DNA from: JABCZZ01 sp964454545
Lineage (GTDB): Bacteria > Pseudomonadota > Alphaproteobacteria > Rickettsiales > JABCZZ01
Direction: 5' to 3'
DNA: 45,952 nucleotides
NCBI GenBank assembly: GCA_964454545.1
Contig: CAYVTI010000016.1
Span: 1-45,952 of the forward strand
The notes beneath the pieces are model-generated. The model had not been told where the DNA came from. It made no database searches and saw nothing but the letters and a program-made list of their open reading frames with translations. The position numbers and the translations under genes were made by a program. The stretch's first letter is position 1. Each line of letters begins with the position of its first letter. Positions 8,529 to 16,733 of this stretch are shown piece by piece.

Positions 8529-10289
8529 ATGTCGGAATACAGCGATGATGATTATAACCAGTCTTCGGATGACTGCACTACGGATCTCGGCGGCTTCGTA
8601 ACGAAGCAAATTGATAAAAGCGAGATCAGCAAGGGCAAGATCGCGATCTTTGGCAAAACGATTAATGTAGGCCCCGGCGGCTCCGAAGCCCTGCGTAGCG
8701 CCGTGCAGACTATCCAGGACAACATCGCGTTTGAAGGCGCAAAATACGCAAGACGCTACAGTATCAGCTTCGCCAAGGCGCTGAAAGTCCAGGATCATCA
8801 TGCAGAAAAAATCGGGAATCTGGTGGATTTCGGCTGGCGCTTCGGCCTTCCCGTTACCAATTTCCTGCTGGGCGTCAGGACTTCCATAGCGCAGGGACAC
8901 GCAGAGATGTGCAGGCTTGCGCAGGACGCCTCCGTAGTGCTTACGGCCAATAACAAAAACGGCGTGGGCGGGATGCTATCGCTATCGAACGGTTTTTCCG
9001 CCCTTACCTATGAACGCACCCGTGTTTTTGAGAATGGGAAGAAGAATATTCTGGCCAATATCGGCGGCCTCGTCAGCAGCCTTCCCGGCGTGCTGATCAA
9101 TTACTGGTCGTGGCAGAGGGATCTGATCAATGACTCTAACCGCCCGATCAGGGAACTGCGTAAGAACGCCACTCCTGAAGAACGCCGGATCGCGGAAGAG
9201 AAACGCAACCGGCTTGTCGCATTAAAAAGCTCTGCCGACGCGGGAACAAGCGCAGAACAAACGGATATGATTGCGCGGTTCACGAGCCCGAAAAGCCTTG
9301 CTGATTACGACAGGAATATCAACCAGTCGCGCATCGTTGGCCCTATCATCGGCGGACTGCTTGGACAGATAGTCACAGGCGACATAGAAAAGAAATCCCA
9401 GACGGACAGCGCATGGCAAAGAATAAAAGATCTGAAAGCCCGGATGATGAGCGAAGAGCCGAAAGAAAGCGCCGATATTGAAGACGCGGTAAGATCCGTA
9501 TTCATACAGCACGCCAGGGATATGAAGATGAGAGCCAAGCTTTCCGGACGCAGGTTTGACAATATCGTCGAGGCAGTGGCAAAAAGCCTGGTGAACGACA
9601 ATCTCCATCCCGAAGCCCTGGTTGAACTGCTGGACAACAAACAGGTGATCGATTTCAACAGGAGCGGGGTGACGTATGGCAATGCGGCCCATATCAACCA
9701 CGTGCTTTCCTCACTCATTGAAAAATACACGGCAAAAATCGATATGAAGGAGTTTTACCAGAACGCCACCTTCACCCCGAAGGACGCCGTAGCGGCGTTC
9801 AGCGCGCTTACCGATGAGGAAAAACCGTTCTACGTAATGCTTTTCCCGACCGGAATACTTGAAAATGCGGGCGCAAATAAGGCCGATCTTGAAAAATACA
9901 GGGAGATCGGCAAGCGCTACTTCATTGATGAAGTCACGACCGCGCTGGAGAACATGCTGAAAGCAGGCACGGAAGAGCTCAAGAAACGCGGCGTAAACAA
10001 TGAGCTTGTGGATGAACTTGAAGACATCAGGAAGGACTTCATGGATGCGGTCGAAAAAGGTCGCCCTAACCAGTATGTGATGGAACACCGCGACGACGTG
10101 AACGAACTGGTGCGGAAGATCGTGCTCACCAGCAAAAAGCCGGACGAATTATGGCAGGACTACATCAAGACGCATAAAGAAGAAAGCAAAGCCGAACCTT
10201 CGACCATGGCTGAAAAATACACAAGTGGCGGGCAACAGGATAGTCAAGAAACACAAAACGGCGCAGGCACAAGTAAGGCTTTATTATAA
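8529..10289 (+). CDS. Large hypothetical protein (586 residues)
   Basis: I do not recognise this protein. The frame is open from ATG 8478, but I prefer ATG 8529: the longer form adds an unlikely Cys/Tyr/Trp-rich stretch, and 8529 begins the acidic 'MSEYSDDDYNQSSDD' typical of a soluble N-terminus. The body is mostly helical and charged. Two short hydrophobic Gly-rich segments occur near residues 165-185 ('NILANIGGLVSSLPGVLINY') and 265-280 ('RIVGPIIGGLLGQIVTGD'). The last 30 residues are Ser/Gln/Gly-rich and disordered-looking. There is no signal peptide. Base use is GC-rich like the core genes, in contrast to the next gene, whose ATG is 4 bases after this stop. Confidence 0.75.
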   Translation: MSEYSDDDYNQSSDDCTTDLGGFVTKQIDKSEISKGKIAIFGKTINVGPGGSEALRSAVQTIQDNIAFEGAKYARRYSISFAKALKVQDHHAEKIGNLVDFGWRFGLPVTNFLLGVRTSIAQGHAEMCRLAQDASVVLTANNKNGVGGMLSLSNGFSALTYERTRVFENGKKNILANIGGLVSSLPGVLINYWSWQRDLINDSNRPIRELRKNATPEERRIAEEKRNRLVALKSSADAGTSAEQTDMIARFTSPKSLADYDRNINQSRIVGPIIGGLLGQIVTGDIEKKSQTDSAWQRIKDLKARMMSEEPKESADIEDAVRSVFIQHARDMKMRAKLSGRRFDNIVEAVAKSLVNDNLHPEALVELLDNKQVIDFNRSGVTYGNAAHINHVLSSLIEKYTAKIDMKEFYQNATFTPKDAVAAFSALTDEEKPFYVMLFPTGILENAGANKADLEKYREIGKRYFIDEVTTALENMLKAGTEELKKRGVNNELVDELEDIRKDFMDAVEKGRPNQYVMEHRDDVNELVRKIVLTSKKPDELWQDYIKTHKEESKAEPSTMAEKYTSGGQQDSQETQNGAGTSKALL

Positions 10290-10293
10290 TCAA

Positions 10294-11274
10294 ATGGTAA
10301 AAATAGAAGCTATACGAGATCTTTTTTTAGATGCTGCCCAACAGCCCGCTTTGTTTTCTGCTCCATCTACCAATTTATATAGCCTTGCAAAATATGGATT
10401 GCTTCATCATTTATTTAGAGTAAAAACCGCTTATGATGGAAAGCGTAAGATACCTTTAGAAGAAAGACTTGCAACTACCAGTACATTAACCCCTGTAGAC
10501 TTATGTGATATAGACTATGGCCAGTTACGTCTTCTGCTTGGTAGGCTGGAGGATGGTCTGCAAGTAGTTTCCTACATTCCAGAACAAACCTTGTACGATG
10601 GCTTTGGTAAGGTGGATGTGATTCATTACTTAAAGACTTTAAGTTCACTATCGGTTGCAAATTACGCAGGGATGCAACTAGCGTTAGACTATCTAACCCA
10701 ACATGATTTGGCTAGCGATCTTCGTCCAATGAATATTACAGATACACTCAAACTCCTTGACATTAATGATCACGTGCGAGGAAATCTCGATGCAGCCAAA
10801 CGAGGGTGGCTCATTGCAGCAACACATAATTTTGAGCGTGTGGAGACAGAACTTCTCCATGCTGCAAGACAGGAGCTTTCACTCACAAAAGAAGTGGAGA
10901 AGATGGTAGAAGCCATTGCGAAGAAACTTCGCACTGCGCAGGAATTTACACATTTTCCTGAAAATAGAGACGAAGTAGAAAAACTGATAAAAAAACGCGG
11001 TCCGGTACCAAGTGGACTAAGAGTTGTAGATACAAAGCTGGGAAATGCATTATCTCTTGAAGCTGCGCCAGCGCAATTGCGCGCAATGATAGAGGCATTA
11101 GACCAGGAAAGACCTTTGCGTTCTCAAGAAAGCCTACTTGCAGAATTCGATCCGGAATATAATATAAAATTAACTGAATTGCTTAAGAAATACCCAGCAG
11201 CAAGAGATTCAGAGCCACCACCGCTGTTTTCCCCAGATAAGCAGGGTAAAGGTTCCCGCAAACTATATATGTAA
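10294..11274 (+). CDS. AT-rich hypothetical protein (326 residues)
   Basis: No known family recognised. It is helical and charged, starts 'MVKIEAIRDLFLDAAQQPAL', and ends in a Pro-containing basic tail 'PPPLFSPDKQGKGSRKLYM'. Codon use is clearly more AT-rich than both neighbours (many TTA, ATA, AGA codons), suggesting acquisition from elsewhere. The same frame is open upstream to a GTG at 10225, overlapping the previous gene by 65 bases. I prefer ATG 10294 because it follows the previous stop by 4 bases and begins where the base composition changes. No good ribosome site is seen; the nearest, TAAGG, is 15 bases away. Translational coupling is possible. Confidence 0.7.
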   Translation: MVKIEAIRDLFLDAAQQPALFSAPSTNLYSLAKYGLLHHLFRVKTAYDGKRKIPLEERLATTSTLTPVDLCDIDYGQLRLLLGRLEDGLQVVSYIPEQTLYDGFGKVDVIHYLKTLSSLSVANYAGMQLALDYLTQHDLASDLRPMNITDTLKLLDINDHVRGNLDAAKRGWLIAATHNFERVETELLHAARQELSLTKEVEKMVEAIAKKLRTAQEFTHFPENRDEVEKLIKKRGPVPSGLRVVDTKLGNALSLEAAPAQLRAMIEALDQERPLRSQESLLAEFDPEYNIKLTELLKKYPAARDSEPPPLFSPDKQGKGSRKLYM

Positions 11275-11517
11275 ACCTCCTTAACTTGTTCCCAGCACTT
11301 CTTCATTTTCCAGCATACGCATACTTCCAAGCCTGGGAGGTATCAATACCACACTGAACTCTCAGCAATCTACCATAATCCTCTCTCATAGCTGATATAT
11401 TATTTAAGAGACTCTCATTGTCACAAAAGATTAATATAAATTAGTTTTATCTACATATTTCTATATGTTATCTTGGTTACATATCTCAGTCTTTACCTAA
11501 ATTAATGTGGAGTCTTT

Positions 11518-12768
11518 ATGGCACAGAGTGATGTCCCTGATTCAGCAAAAGACGCTGTATATGCAGCCACGAAGGGGCCAGTCAAAAGCTTCTTTGCCGT
11601 GTTATTTGCGCCGGTGGTGCGTACAAACGAGATTGAGAGAAAAGCCATTGTAGCCTTAGCTGGGCGTCAGGACGCTTTCGTAGATCAGATGGATAACATG
11701 GCGGACAGGCTTTTCGCCATCGTCGGCGTAAGCCCAGATAAAATTGGGATACAGCACGCTGTTGCATCGCAACCATCTGCGAGAGATACCATATATCAAC
11801 CTACAGAAAGCTGGTGGAAAACCGGGCTGGGAATACTCGTGCCCGGCCTGGGTGGTACTCTTCGTTCCAATGAGGTATTAAAAAAAGCGCTTGTTGCGAG
11901 CACGGAACGTTATGAAAATCAGATGGAAATAGTGAATGCCAAACTGGATGACATTGCCGCCGCGCTGAACGTGGATACCAGCCAGATTGGCGCAAAGAAA
12001 GCGGGTTTCCCGTCCCAGAAATCCGTAAAAGAATCTGTAAAAGACGCTACTTATGCTCCGGGGAAGACCGCAGGGGCACTCGTGCTTGGAAGTGCAGTAG
12101 AGACAGTCGGCGTCGGCCTGAGTCACATCCCTCCTCTATCCTTTTTGACATCCTTGATATTACCGTTCAGTTCCGCAGGATACCTCCTGCGAAAAAATCA
12201 GGTGACCAGAGCGGCTGTCAATGCTGCGGCGGAGCACCGGCACGAACAGGCACAGATCATGTATGCGAAGATGGAAAAGATTGCTGAGACGCTGGGCGTA
12301 AATCTGGATGACATCATCGACAAAAATTCTCCTGCTTTCACCTCCGGCGAGGATGCCGTGAAGAAAGCAACCAAAGGCCAGGTGGAAACGGGAGCGGCTA
12401 TGGCAACCGGGGGCATAGGCCTTTTCTTCCGGGAGAACCAGGTGGTCAGGCAAGCCATCAGCGCCGCCGGAGACATTCAGGAACTGCAACTGGGTGTGAT
12501 GACGAAAGCAATGAATGCCTTGATTCAGGGAGCCAGTGCAAAAGCGAATCCGGGCAAGCCATCTGCACAAACGCAGGCCAAAGAACTGGCACATAAAGAA
12601 GGTGCCGAGTTCTATAATACGCAGATTGCGGGACTCGAAGGAAAAGCTGCCCCCTTAAGGGAAGAAGCTACATTAGTTAATGCTGCAGCATCTAGAGCAT
12701 CAGAACAGGCAGCAAAACAGGCAGCAGAACAGCCCGCAATTTCCACGCAGCAGACACGAACGACGTAA
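11518..12768 (+). CDS. Protein built from four copies of an unfamiliar module
   Basis: The 416-residue protein contains four tandem copies of one module, at about residues 9-76, 87-158, 173-266 and 276-338. Each has a start like 'SAKDAVYAATKG' or 'SVKDATYAPGK', a hydrophobic/Gly-rich stretch, a strongly conserved core (RTNEIERKAIVA, RSNEVLKKALVA, RKNQVTRAAVNA, RENQVVRQAISA), and an amphipathic helix ending near 'IAETLGVNLDDI'. The third copy has a longer hydrophobic insert that could be a membrane hairpin. Residues 340-416 are Ala/Gln/Glu-rich and probably coiled or disordered. There is no signal peptide. The ribosome site is GTGGAG, about 7 bases before ATG. Function is unknown; membrane association is inference. 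Confidence 0.8.
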   Translation: MAQSDVPDSAKDAVYAATKGPVKSFFAVLFAPVVRTNEIERKAIVALAGRQDAFVDQMDNMADRLFAIVGVSPDKIGIQHAVASQPSARDTIYQPTESWWKTGLGILVPGLGGTLRSNEVLKKALVASTERYENQMEIVNAKLDDIAAALNVDTSQIGAKKAGFPSQKSVKESVKDATYAPGKTAGALVLGSAVETVGVGLSHIPPLSFLTSLILPFSSAGYLLRKNQVTRAAVNAAAEHRHEQAQIMYAKMEKIAETLGVNLDDIIDKNSPAFTSGEDAVKKATKGQVETGAAMATGGIGLFFRENQVVRQAISAAGDIQELQLGVMTKAMNALIQGASAKANPGKPSAQTQAKELAHKEGAEFYNTQIAGLEGKAAPLREEATLVNAAASRASEQAAKQAAEQPAISTQQTRTT

Positions 12769-12776
12769 GAATTTAC

Positions 12777-12805
12777 TGCCTTGCCGGTTGGTACCAAGGC
12801 ATTTG
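12777..12805. terminator. Candidate shared terminator between convergent genes
   Basis: A 7-base-pair hairpin TGCCTTG (12777-12783) / CAAGGCA (12795-12801) with an 11-base loop fills most of the 38-base gap between the four-module gene and gltX. A short TTTG follows on the plus strand. The T-tract is weak, so efficiency is uncertain. Confidence 0.45.
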
Positions 12806-12806
12806 A

Positions 12807-14189
12807 TTACAGCACATCCCTCAACCTCGCGAGCGTCTCCTCTTTCCCAAGCACACACATGACTTCAAAGACGCCGGGGGAGATATTGCTGCCGGAAAGC
12901 GCCGCGCGCAGGGGCTGGGCGATGTTACCAAGCTTGATGTTATGGGTTTCCGCATAATTCTTGGCGACAGCCTGCGCCGATTCTTCTGACCAGTCGGCCA
13001 AACTTTCATAAGGCGGCAACAGGGCATTCAGGACGGCCTTGCCCTCCCCGTTTAATAGTGCTTTTGCCTTTTCATTCAACTCTATCGGGCGCTGCAATAC
13101 GTAAAAAGCCGCATTGTCGGCAAGTTCATTAATAGTTTTCGCACGCTGCTTGAGACCGTGCATGGCGGCACGCAGGCGAGAAGTTGCAAGTCGCGGTTCA
13201 CAAATTGCAAGATTCTTCTTTTCGATAAGAGGCAGCACCAGATCAACCAGCCGTTCGTCGCCCGCCTCGCGTATGTAATGCGCATTGAGGTTTTCCAGCT
13301 TGGTGAAATCAAAGCGCGAGGCCGACTTGCCGATACTCTCCAGGTTAAACCATTCTATTGCCTGTGCCGTGCTGATAATCTCGTCATTACCGTGCGACCA
13401 GCCGAGCCGCAACAGGTAATTGCGCAAGGCTTCCGGGAGATAGCCCATATCGCGGTAGGCATCCACGCCCAGCGCGCCGTGACGCTTGCTGAGTTTCGCA
13501 CCATCCGGCCCGTGAATGAGCGGAACATGGGCGAATTCCGGCACATCCCAGCCCATCAACTGGTAGATGACCACCTGCTTCGCGGCATTGGTGATATGAT
13601 CCTCGCCGCGGATGACGTGCGTCACGCCCATGTCGTGATCATCCACTACCACCGCGAGGTTATAGGTCGGCGTGCCGTCGGAACGGAGAATCACCAAATC
13701 CTCAAGCTGCGCCGCAGGAACCCGGATTTCTCCACGCACGTGATCTTGCACCACTACTTCCCCTTCGAGCGGCGACTTGAGACGTATTACCGGCTTCAAG
13801 CCTTCCGGAGCGTTCCTGGGATCATGATCGCGCCATTTCCTGTCATATCCCTTCCCCTGCTCACGTAATGCGACCAGCTCTTCCGGGGTGGAATAGCATT
13901 TATAAGCCTTGCCTTCCGCCAGAAGCTGCAGCGCCACTTCCTTATGGCGCCTGATGAGCGAGAACTGATGCACCACCTCCCCGTCCCAGTCGAGCCCGAG
14001 CCATTTCATGCCGTCAACAATCGCATCGGTCGCCATCTGCGTGGAACGCTCGCGGTCGGTATCCTCAATCCGAAGCAGGAACCTGCCTTGATGATGGCGG
14101 GCATAAAGCCAGCAGAAAAGCGCGGTGCGCGCTCCTCCTATGTGAAGGAATCCGGTGGGTGAAGGGGCAAAACGTGTTACTACGGTCAT
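12807..14189 (-). CDS. gltX: Glutamyl-tRNA synthetase
   Basis: A class I aminoacyl-tRNA synthetase that charges tRNA-Glu. I start at ATG 14189 ('MTVVTRFAPSPTGFLHIGG'), which gives 460 residues, a normal length; the frame is open to 14231 but that would run into the divergent methyltransferase gene. The HIGH-type motif is HIGG at 16-19 and the KMSKS-type motif is KLSKRH at about 232-237. 'RIEDTDRERS' (about 40-49) is the glutamate-recognition region. The C-terminal anticodon-binding part is complete. Residues encoded by 13181-13215 come from a 7-base-period DNA tract. A tRNA-Glu gene lies at 27.1 kb. Confidence 0.97.
   Translation of the reverse strand: MTVVTRFAPSPTGFLHIGGARTALFCWLYARHHQGRFLLRIEDTDRERSTQMATDAIVDGMKWLGLDWDGEVVHQFSLIRRHKEVALQLLAEGKAYKCYSTPEELVALREQGKGYDRKWRDHDPRNAPEGLKPVIRLKSPLEGEVVVQDHVRGEIRVPAAQLEDLVILRSDGTPTYNLAVVVDDHDMGVTHVIRGEDHITNAAKQVVIYQLMGWDVPEFAHVPLIHGPDGAKLSKRHGALGVDAYRDMGYLPEALRNYLLRLGWSHGNDEIISTAQAIEWFNLESIGKSASRFDFTKLENLNAHYIREAGDERLVDLVLPLIEKKNLAICEPRLATSRLRAAMHGLKQRAKTINELADNAAFYVLQRPIELNEKAKALLNGEGKAVLNALLPPYESLADWSEESAQAVAKNYAETHNIKLGNIAQPLRAALSGSNISPGVFEVMCVLGKEETLARLRDVL
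13181..13215 (+). repeat. Degenerate heptamer tract inside gltX
   Basis: Five consecutive 7-base units run from 13181 to 13215. The first two are AAGTTGC and AAGTCGC, and the fourth is AAATTGC. Units three and five are more diverged. The same kind of tract, in the same plus-strand orientation, occurs at 14833-14867 and 26534-26568. Confidence 0.6.
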
Positions 14190-14218
14190 AAACTCAGTAT
14201 ATCCAAAGAAATTATCTT

Positions 14219-15469
14219 GTGCATATTGCACAGTCTCAATACAAGAAGCAAGTGGCAGAAGATACTATAGAATTAAAGATAGACCGCCTTGCCGGGCTTG
14301 GCGACGGAGTCGGGACGCATAACGGCAGGAAGGTGTTTGTGCCTTACGCCGCCAGCGGCGATATCATACGGGCACGCATCGCCAAAGTGACTGCGAACGC
14401 CGATTACGCCACAATCGTGGAAATACTCAGCCCCGGGCCGGAGCGCATCGAGCCGGTCTGCAGGCATTTTACCCGGTGCGGCGGCTGCGCGTTGCAGCAT
14501 ATCAGCCATTCCGCCTATGCCGGGTTCAAACTGAAAATGGCGCAGGAAGCAGCCCGCAAGGCAGGATTTGACACGGACTGCGTTGCGCAGTTGGTCACGT
14601 TCCCGGCTAATACGCGCCGCCGCGCCGACCTGAAAGTGCGCAACGGAAAAATCGGATTCTTTGAGGAATACAGCCACAGGATAGTCGACATTGAAGAATG
14701 CACGGTGCTTGAGCCGGATCTGCTGGAACTGGTCATGCAGACAAAGCGGCAGCTGCCTGGCCTTCCGGAAATCACCCGTATCCGGATCAACGGCGTAGAC
14801 AACGGATATGATGTCATGGTTGAAGGGCAAGATGGCTGCAAATTGCAGGTTACAGGTTGCAAGCAGGTAAGGAGGCTTTCCATTGCAGGGCAGAAAACTA
14901 TCTATCAATCAGGGGAAGTAACCTTAACGCTTGGAAGCATCGTCGTCGATGTCCCGGCAGGCGCATTCCTGCAGGCATCGCGCGCCGCACAGGCTTTCAT
15001 GACGGAAAGGGTACAGGACGCCGTTAAAGACTCTGACCATGTCCTTGATTTATTTGCCGGTATCGGGACATATAGTTTTCCTGTTTCAGCCAACTCCAAA
15101 TTAACTGCCATCGAAGGCGATAAAGCGATGGTAACCGCCATGCAGGACGCTGCACGCAAATACAAGCTGGAAAATATTCTTAGAACGGAAAGGCGCGACT
15201 TGTTTAACCATCCACTGAAGCGCGACGAGCTTTCAGGATACGATGCCGTCATCATCAATCCGCCGCGCGCAGGGGCAAAGGCACAGGCCGGGCAGCTTGC
15301 GCAGGCCGGTATTGCAAAAATCGTCATGGTGTCCTGCAATCCTGCCACCTTTGCCCGTGACGCGCGCCTGTTAAAAGAAGGCGGGTATCAGCTGCTGAAG
15401 CTGACGCCCGTTGATCAGTTCGTCTACAGCTCGCATCTTGAGCTAATAGCCGAATTCATCAGGCGATAG
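14219..15469 (+). CDS. TrmA/RlmD-family RNA 5-methyluridine methyltransferase
   Basis: An SAM-dependent enzyme that methylates C5 of uridine in tRNA or rRNA. An N-terminal TRAM domain (about 15-70, 'RLAGLGDGVGTHNGRKVFVP') precedes the 4Fe-4S cysteines Cys81, Cys87, Cys90 ('CRHFTRCGGC') and Cys161. The Rossmann domain has 'VLDLFAGIGTYSFPV', and the catalytic Cys is in 'VMVSCNPATFARD'. The 416-residue length fits the family. Substrate (RlmD/RlmC/TrmA) cannot be told from sequence alone. The start is GTG 14219, 29 bases from the divergent gltX start; GTG 14252 is an alternative. Its 3' end overlaps ahpD by 11 bases tail-to-tail. Confidence 0.9.
   Translation: MHIAQSQYKKQVAEDTIELKIDRLAGLGDGVGTHNGRKVFVPYAASGDIIRARIAKVTANADYATIVEILSPGPERIEPVCRHFTRCGGCALQHISHSAYAGFKLKMAQEAARKAGFDTDCVAQLVTFPANTRRRADLKVRNGKIGFFEEYSHRIVDIEECTVLEPDLLELVMQTKRQLPGLPEITRIRINGVDNGYDVMVEGQDGCKLQVTGCKQVRRLSIAGQKTIYQSGEVTLTLGSIVVDVPAGAFLQASRAAQAFMTERVQDAVKDSDHVLDLFAGIGTYSFPVSANSKLTAIEGDKAMVTAMQDAARKYKLENILRTERRDLFNHPLKRDELSGYDAVIINPPRAGAKAQAGQLAQAGIAKIVMVSCNPATFARDARLLKEGGYQLLKLTPVDQFVYSSHLELIAEFIRR
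14833..14867 (+). repeat. Degenerate heptamer tract inside the RNA methyltransferase gene
   Basis: Five 7-base units cover 14833-14867. The clearest are AGGTTAC at 14847-14853 and AGGTTGC at 14854-14860. AAATTGC precedes them and a diverged AAGCAGG follows. The encoded stretch around 'GCKLQVTGCKQ' contains two Cys and is not part of a motif I recognise in the family. Confidence 0.65.
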
Positions 15470-15983
15470 CGTCGGCCTGCGCGGCGGCGTTGATAACAGC
15501 AGCGATGCGAACGGTGGATTGTACTCCTGCTTTGCTTATCCCTGCCTTGGTAACCTCATGTATATGCGCGTCCATGCACATACCGCAACCGTTAATAGCT
15601 GAAACCGCAAGACAATATAATTCAAAATCCACCTTCGCTATGCCCGGATTGCTTATGATGTTCATACGCAATCTGGCCGGCATCTTGCCATATTCCTTAT
15701 CGCTCGCCAGGTGGACGAAACGGTAATAGACATTATTCATCGCCATGATGCTTGCGGCAGCCCTGGCGGCATTCACTTCCGCTTCGGATAATATGAGCGC
15801 TTCCAATTTTACCGCTGCTGTCACGGCGGCGCTTTTTGTACTGTATGCCGAAGCGAGGGCGATGCCGTATATCTGGTTCTGCGTCAGGTCAGGCGCGCCT
15901 TCGGTGGTTAATACGCTGCTGAGATTGAGCTTGATGTCCTTTGCATAATCGCCAAGTGAATCCTTTAATGCTTCGAGTGTCAT
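15459..15983 (-). CDS. ahpD: Alkyl hydroperoxide reductase AhpD (carboxymuconolactone decarboxylase fold)
   Basis: The 174-residue protein matches AhpD, which with its CxxC disulfide re-reduces AhpC. The active-site pattern E-x11-CxxC-x3-H is complete: Glu121, Cys133, Cys136 ('NGCGMCMDAH') and His140. It lies downstream of ahpC on the same strand, 89 bases away, with a palindromic element in between. That ahpC-ahpD pairing is the arrangement known from mycobacteria and other bacteria lacking AhpF, and no ahpF is seen here. Its stop region overlaps the convergent methyltransferase gene by 11 bases. Confidence 0.93.
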   Translation of the reverse strand: MTLEALKDSLGDYAKDIKLNLSSVLTTEGAPDLTQNQIYGIALASAYSTKSAAVTAAVKLEALILSEAEVNAARAAASIMAMNNVYYRFVHLASDKEYGKMPARLRMNIISNPGIAKVDFELYCLAVSAINGCGMCMDAHIHEVTKAGISKAGVQSTVRIAAVINAAAQADAIA

Positions 15984-16015
15984 GGCGTTGATCCTTTTAC
16001 TAATCTTTTAAGATT

Positions 16016-16063
16016 CGTCATACCGCGGTCGAGTCGGCAGTGTCGCTTAAGCGCGGGGTGACG
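16016..16063. repeat. Palindromic intergenic element between ahpC and ahpD
   Basis: Two-part inverted repeat: CGTCA (16016-16020) with TGACG (16059-16063), and CCGCG (16023-16027) with CGCGG (16052-16056), separated by a 2x2 mismatch. On the minus strand it begins CGTCACCCCGCGCTTAAGCG, resembling the element at 38147-38189. It may form a hairpin in the ahpC-ahpD transcript and set the ratio of the two proteins. Confidence 0.6.
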
Positions 16064-16072
16064 GTAATTTTG

Positions 16073-16612
16073 CTAAGCAACCTTCAGCGTATCCTGCCCC
16101 TTCTGCCAGTTGCACGGGCAAAGCTCGTCGGTCTGCAGGGCGTCGAGCACGCGCAGCACTTCCTTGACATTGCGGCCAACGTTCAGGTCGGTCACCATCG
16201 TAAAGCGTATGATACCCTGCGGATCAACGATGAATGTTGCGCGCTGTGCTACGCCCTCATTCGGATCGAGTATGCCGAGCGCAATGCTCAGTTCGCGCTT
16301 GATATCAGCGAGCATTGGGAAGGGGAGCTTGCTCAATTCTTCCTTGTGCTGCCTCCAGGCAAGGTGAACGAATTCCGAATCCGTGCTTGCGCCCAATACC
16401 TGCGCATCACGATCCTTGAATTCCTTGTTCAGCTTGCCGAATTCCGCAATTTCGGTCGGGCAGACGAAGGTAAAATCCTTCGGCCAGAAAAATACCACCA
16501 GCCACTTGTCCTTATAGCTTTCATCAGTTATTTCGATGAATGCCGAACTGATATCGTTTGAAACGGTTGCCTTGAGATTAAACTCAGGGAATTCCTGTCC
16601 TACGCTTAACAT
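16073..16612 (-). CDS. ahpC: Peroxiredoxin AhpC
   Basis: A 179-residue peroxiredoxin that reduces hydrogen peroxide and organic peroxides in the cytoplasm. The peroxidatic Cys51 is in 'DFTFVCPTEI'. The C-terminal 'DELCPCNW' holds Cys165 and Cys167; this CPC arrangement is that of the AhpD-dependent (mycobacterial-type) AhpC. The ribosome site AAGGAGGG is strong. It is divergent from oxyR across a 121-base region, which indicates peroxide-dependent control. Family and partner assignment are firm. Confidence 0.96.
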   Translation of the reverse strand: MLSVGQEFPEFNLKATVSNDISSAFIEITDESYKDKWLVVFFWPKDFTFVCPTEIAEFGKLNKEFKDRDAQVLGASTDSEFVHLAWRQHKEELSKLPFPMLADIKRELSIALGILDPNEGVAQRATFIVDPQGIIRFTMVTDLNVGRNVKEVLRVLDALQTDELCPCNWQKGQDTLKVA

Positions 16613-16679
16613 GCTAGCCCTCCTTGTCCTGTTGATTTTTGTACTATAATAATTAATGTACGCCCACGGCTATAAAATG

Positions 16680-16715
16680 TATAATCTATTGTTTTTATAA
16701 TAATGATAGATTATA
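16680..16715. promoter_or_regulatory. Inverted repeat in the ahpC-oxyR divergent promoter region
   Basis: A perfect 10-base inverted repeat, TATAATCTAT (16680-16689) and ATAGATTATA (16706-16715), with a 16-base spacer lies 18 bases before the oxyR ATG. The ATAG/CTAT half-sites recall OxyR boxes, but the spacing is not the standard 7-base spacing of the four OxyR elements. The TATAAT words may double as -10 elements. This is the best candidate for an OxyR or other LysR-type operator here. Confidence 0.5.
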
Positions 16716-16733
16716 ATTATCAATAATACTTTT

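Noticed and set aside
8529..11274. A single gene broken by a frameshift
   Set aside because: The two frames differ strongly in base composition, and the second has its own ATG right after the first stop, so two genes are more likely.
13158..13868. Plus-strand frame of 236 codons
   Set aside because: Antisense to gltX, with no ribosome site and no recognisable protein features.
16040..16561. Plus-strand frame of 173 codons
   Set aside because: Antisense to ahpC and starting inside the palindromic element.
16644..16709. Canonical four-part OxyR box (ATAG/CTAT with 7-base spacing)
   Set aside because: CTAT words occur at 16644, 16670 and 16686, and ATAG at 16706, but the spacings do not fit the published pattern; only the inverted repeat is reported.
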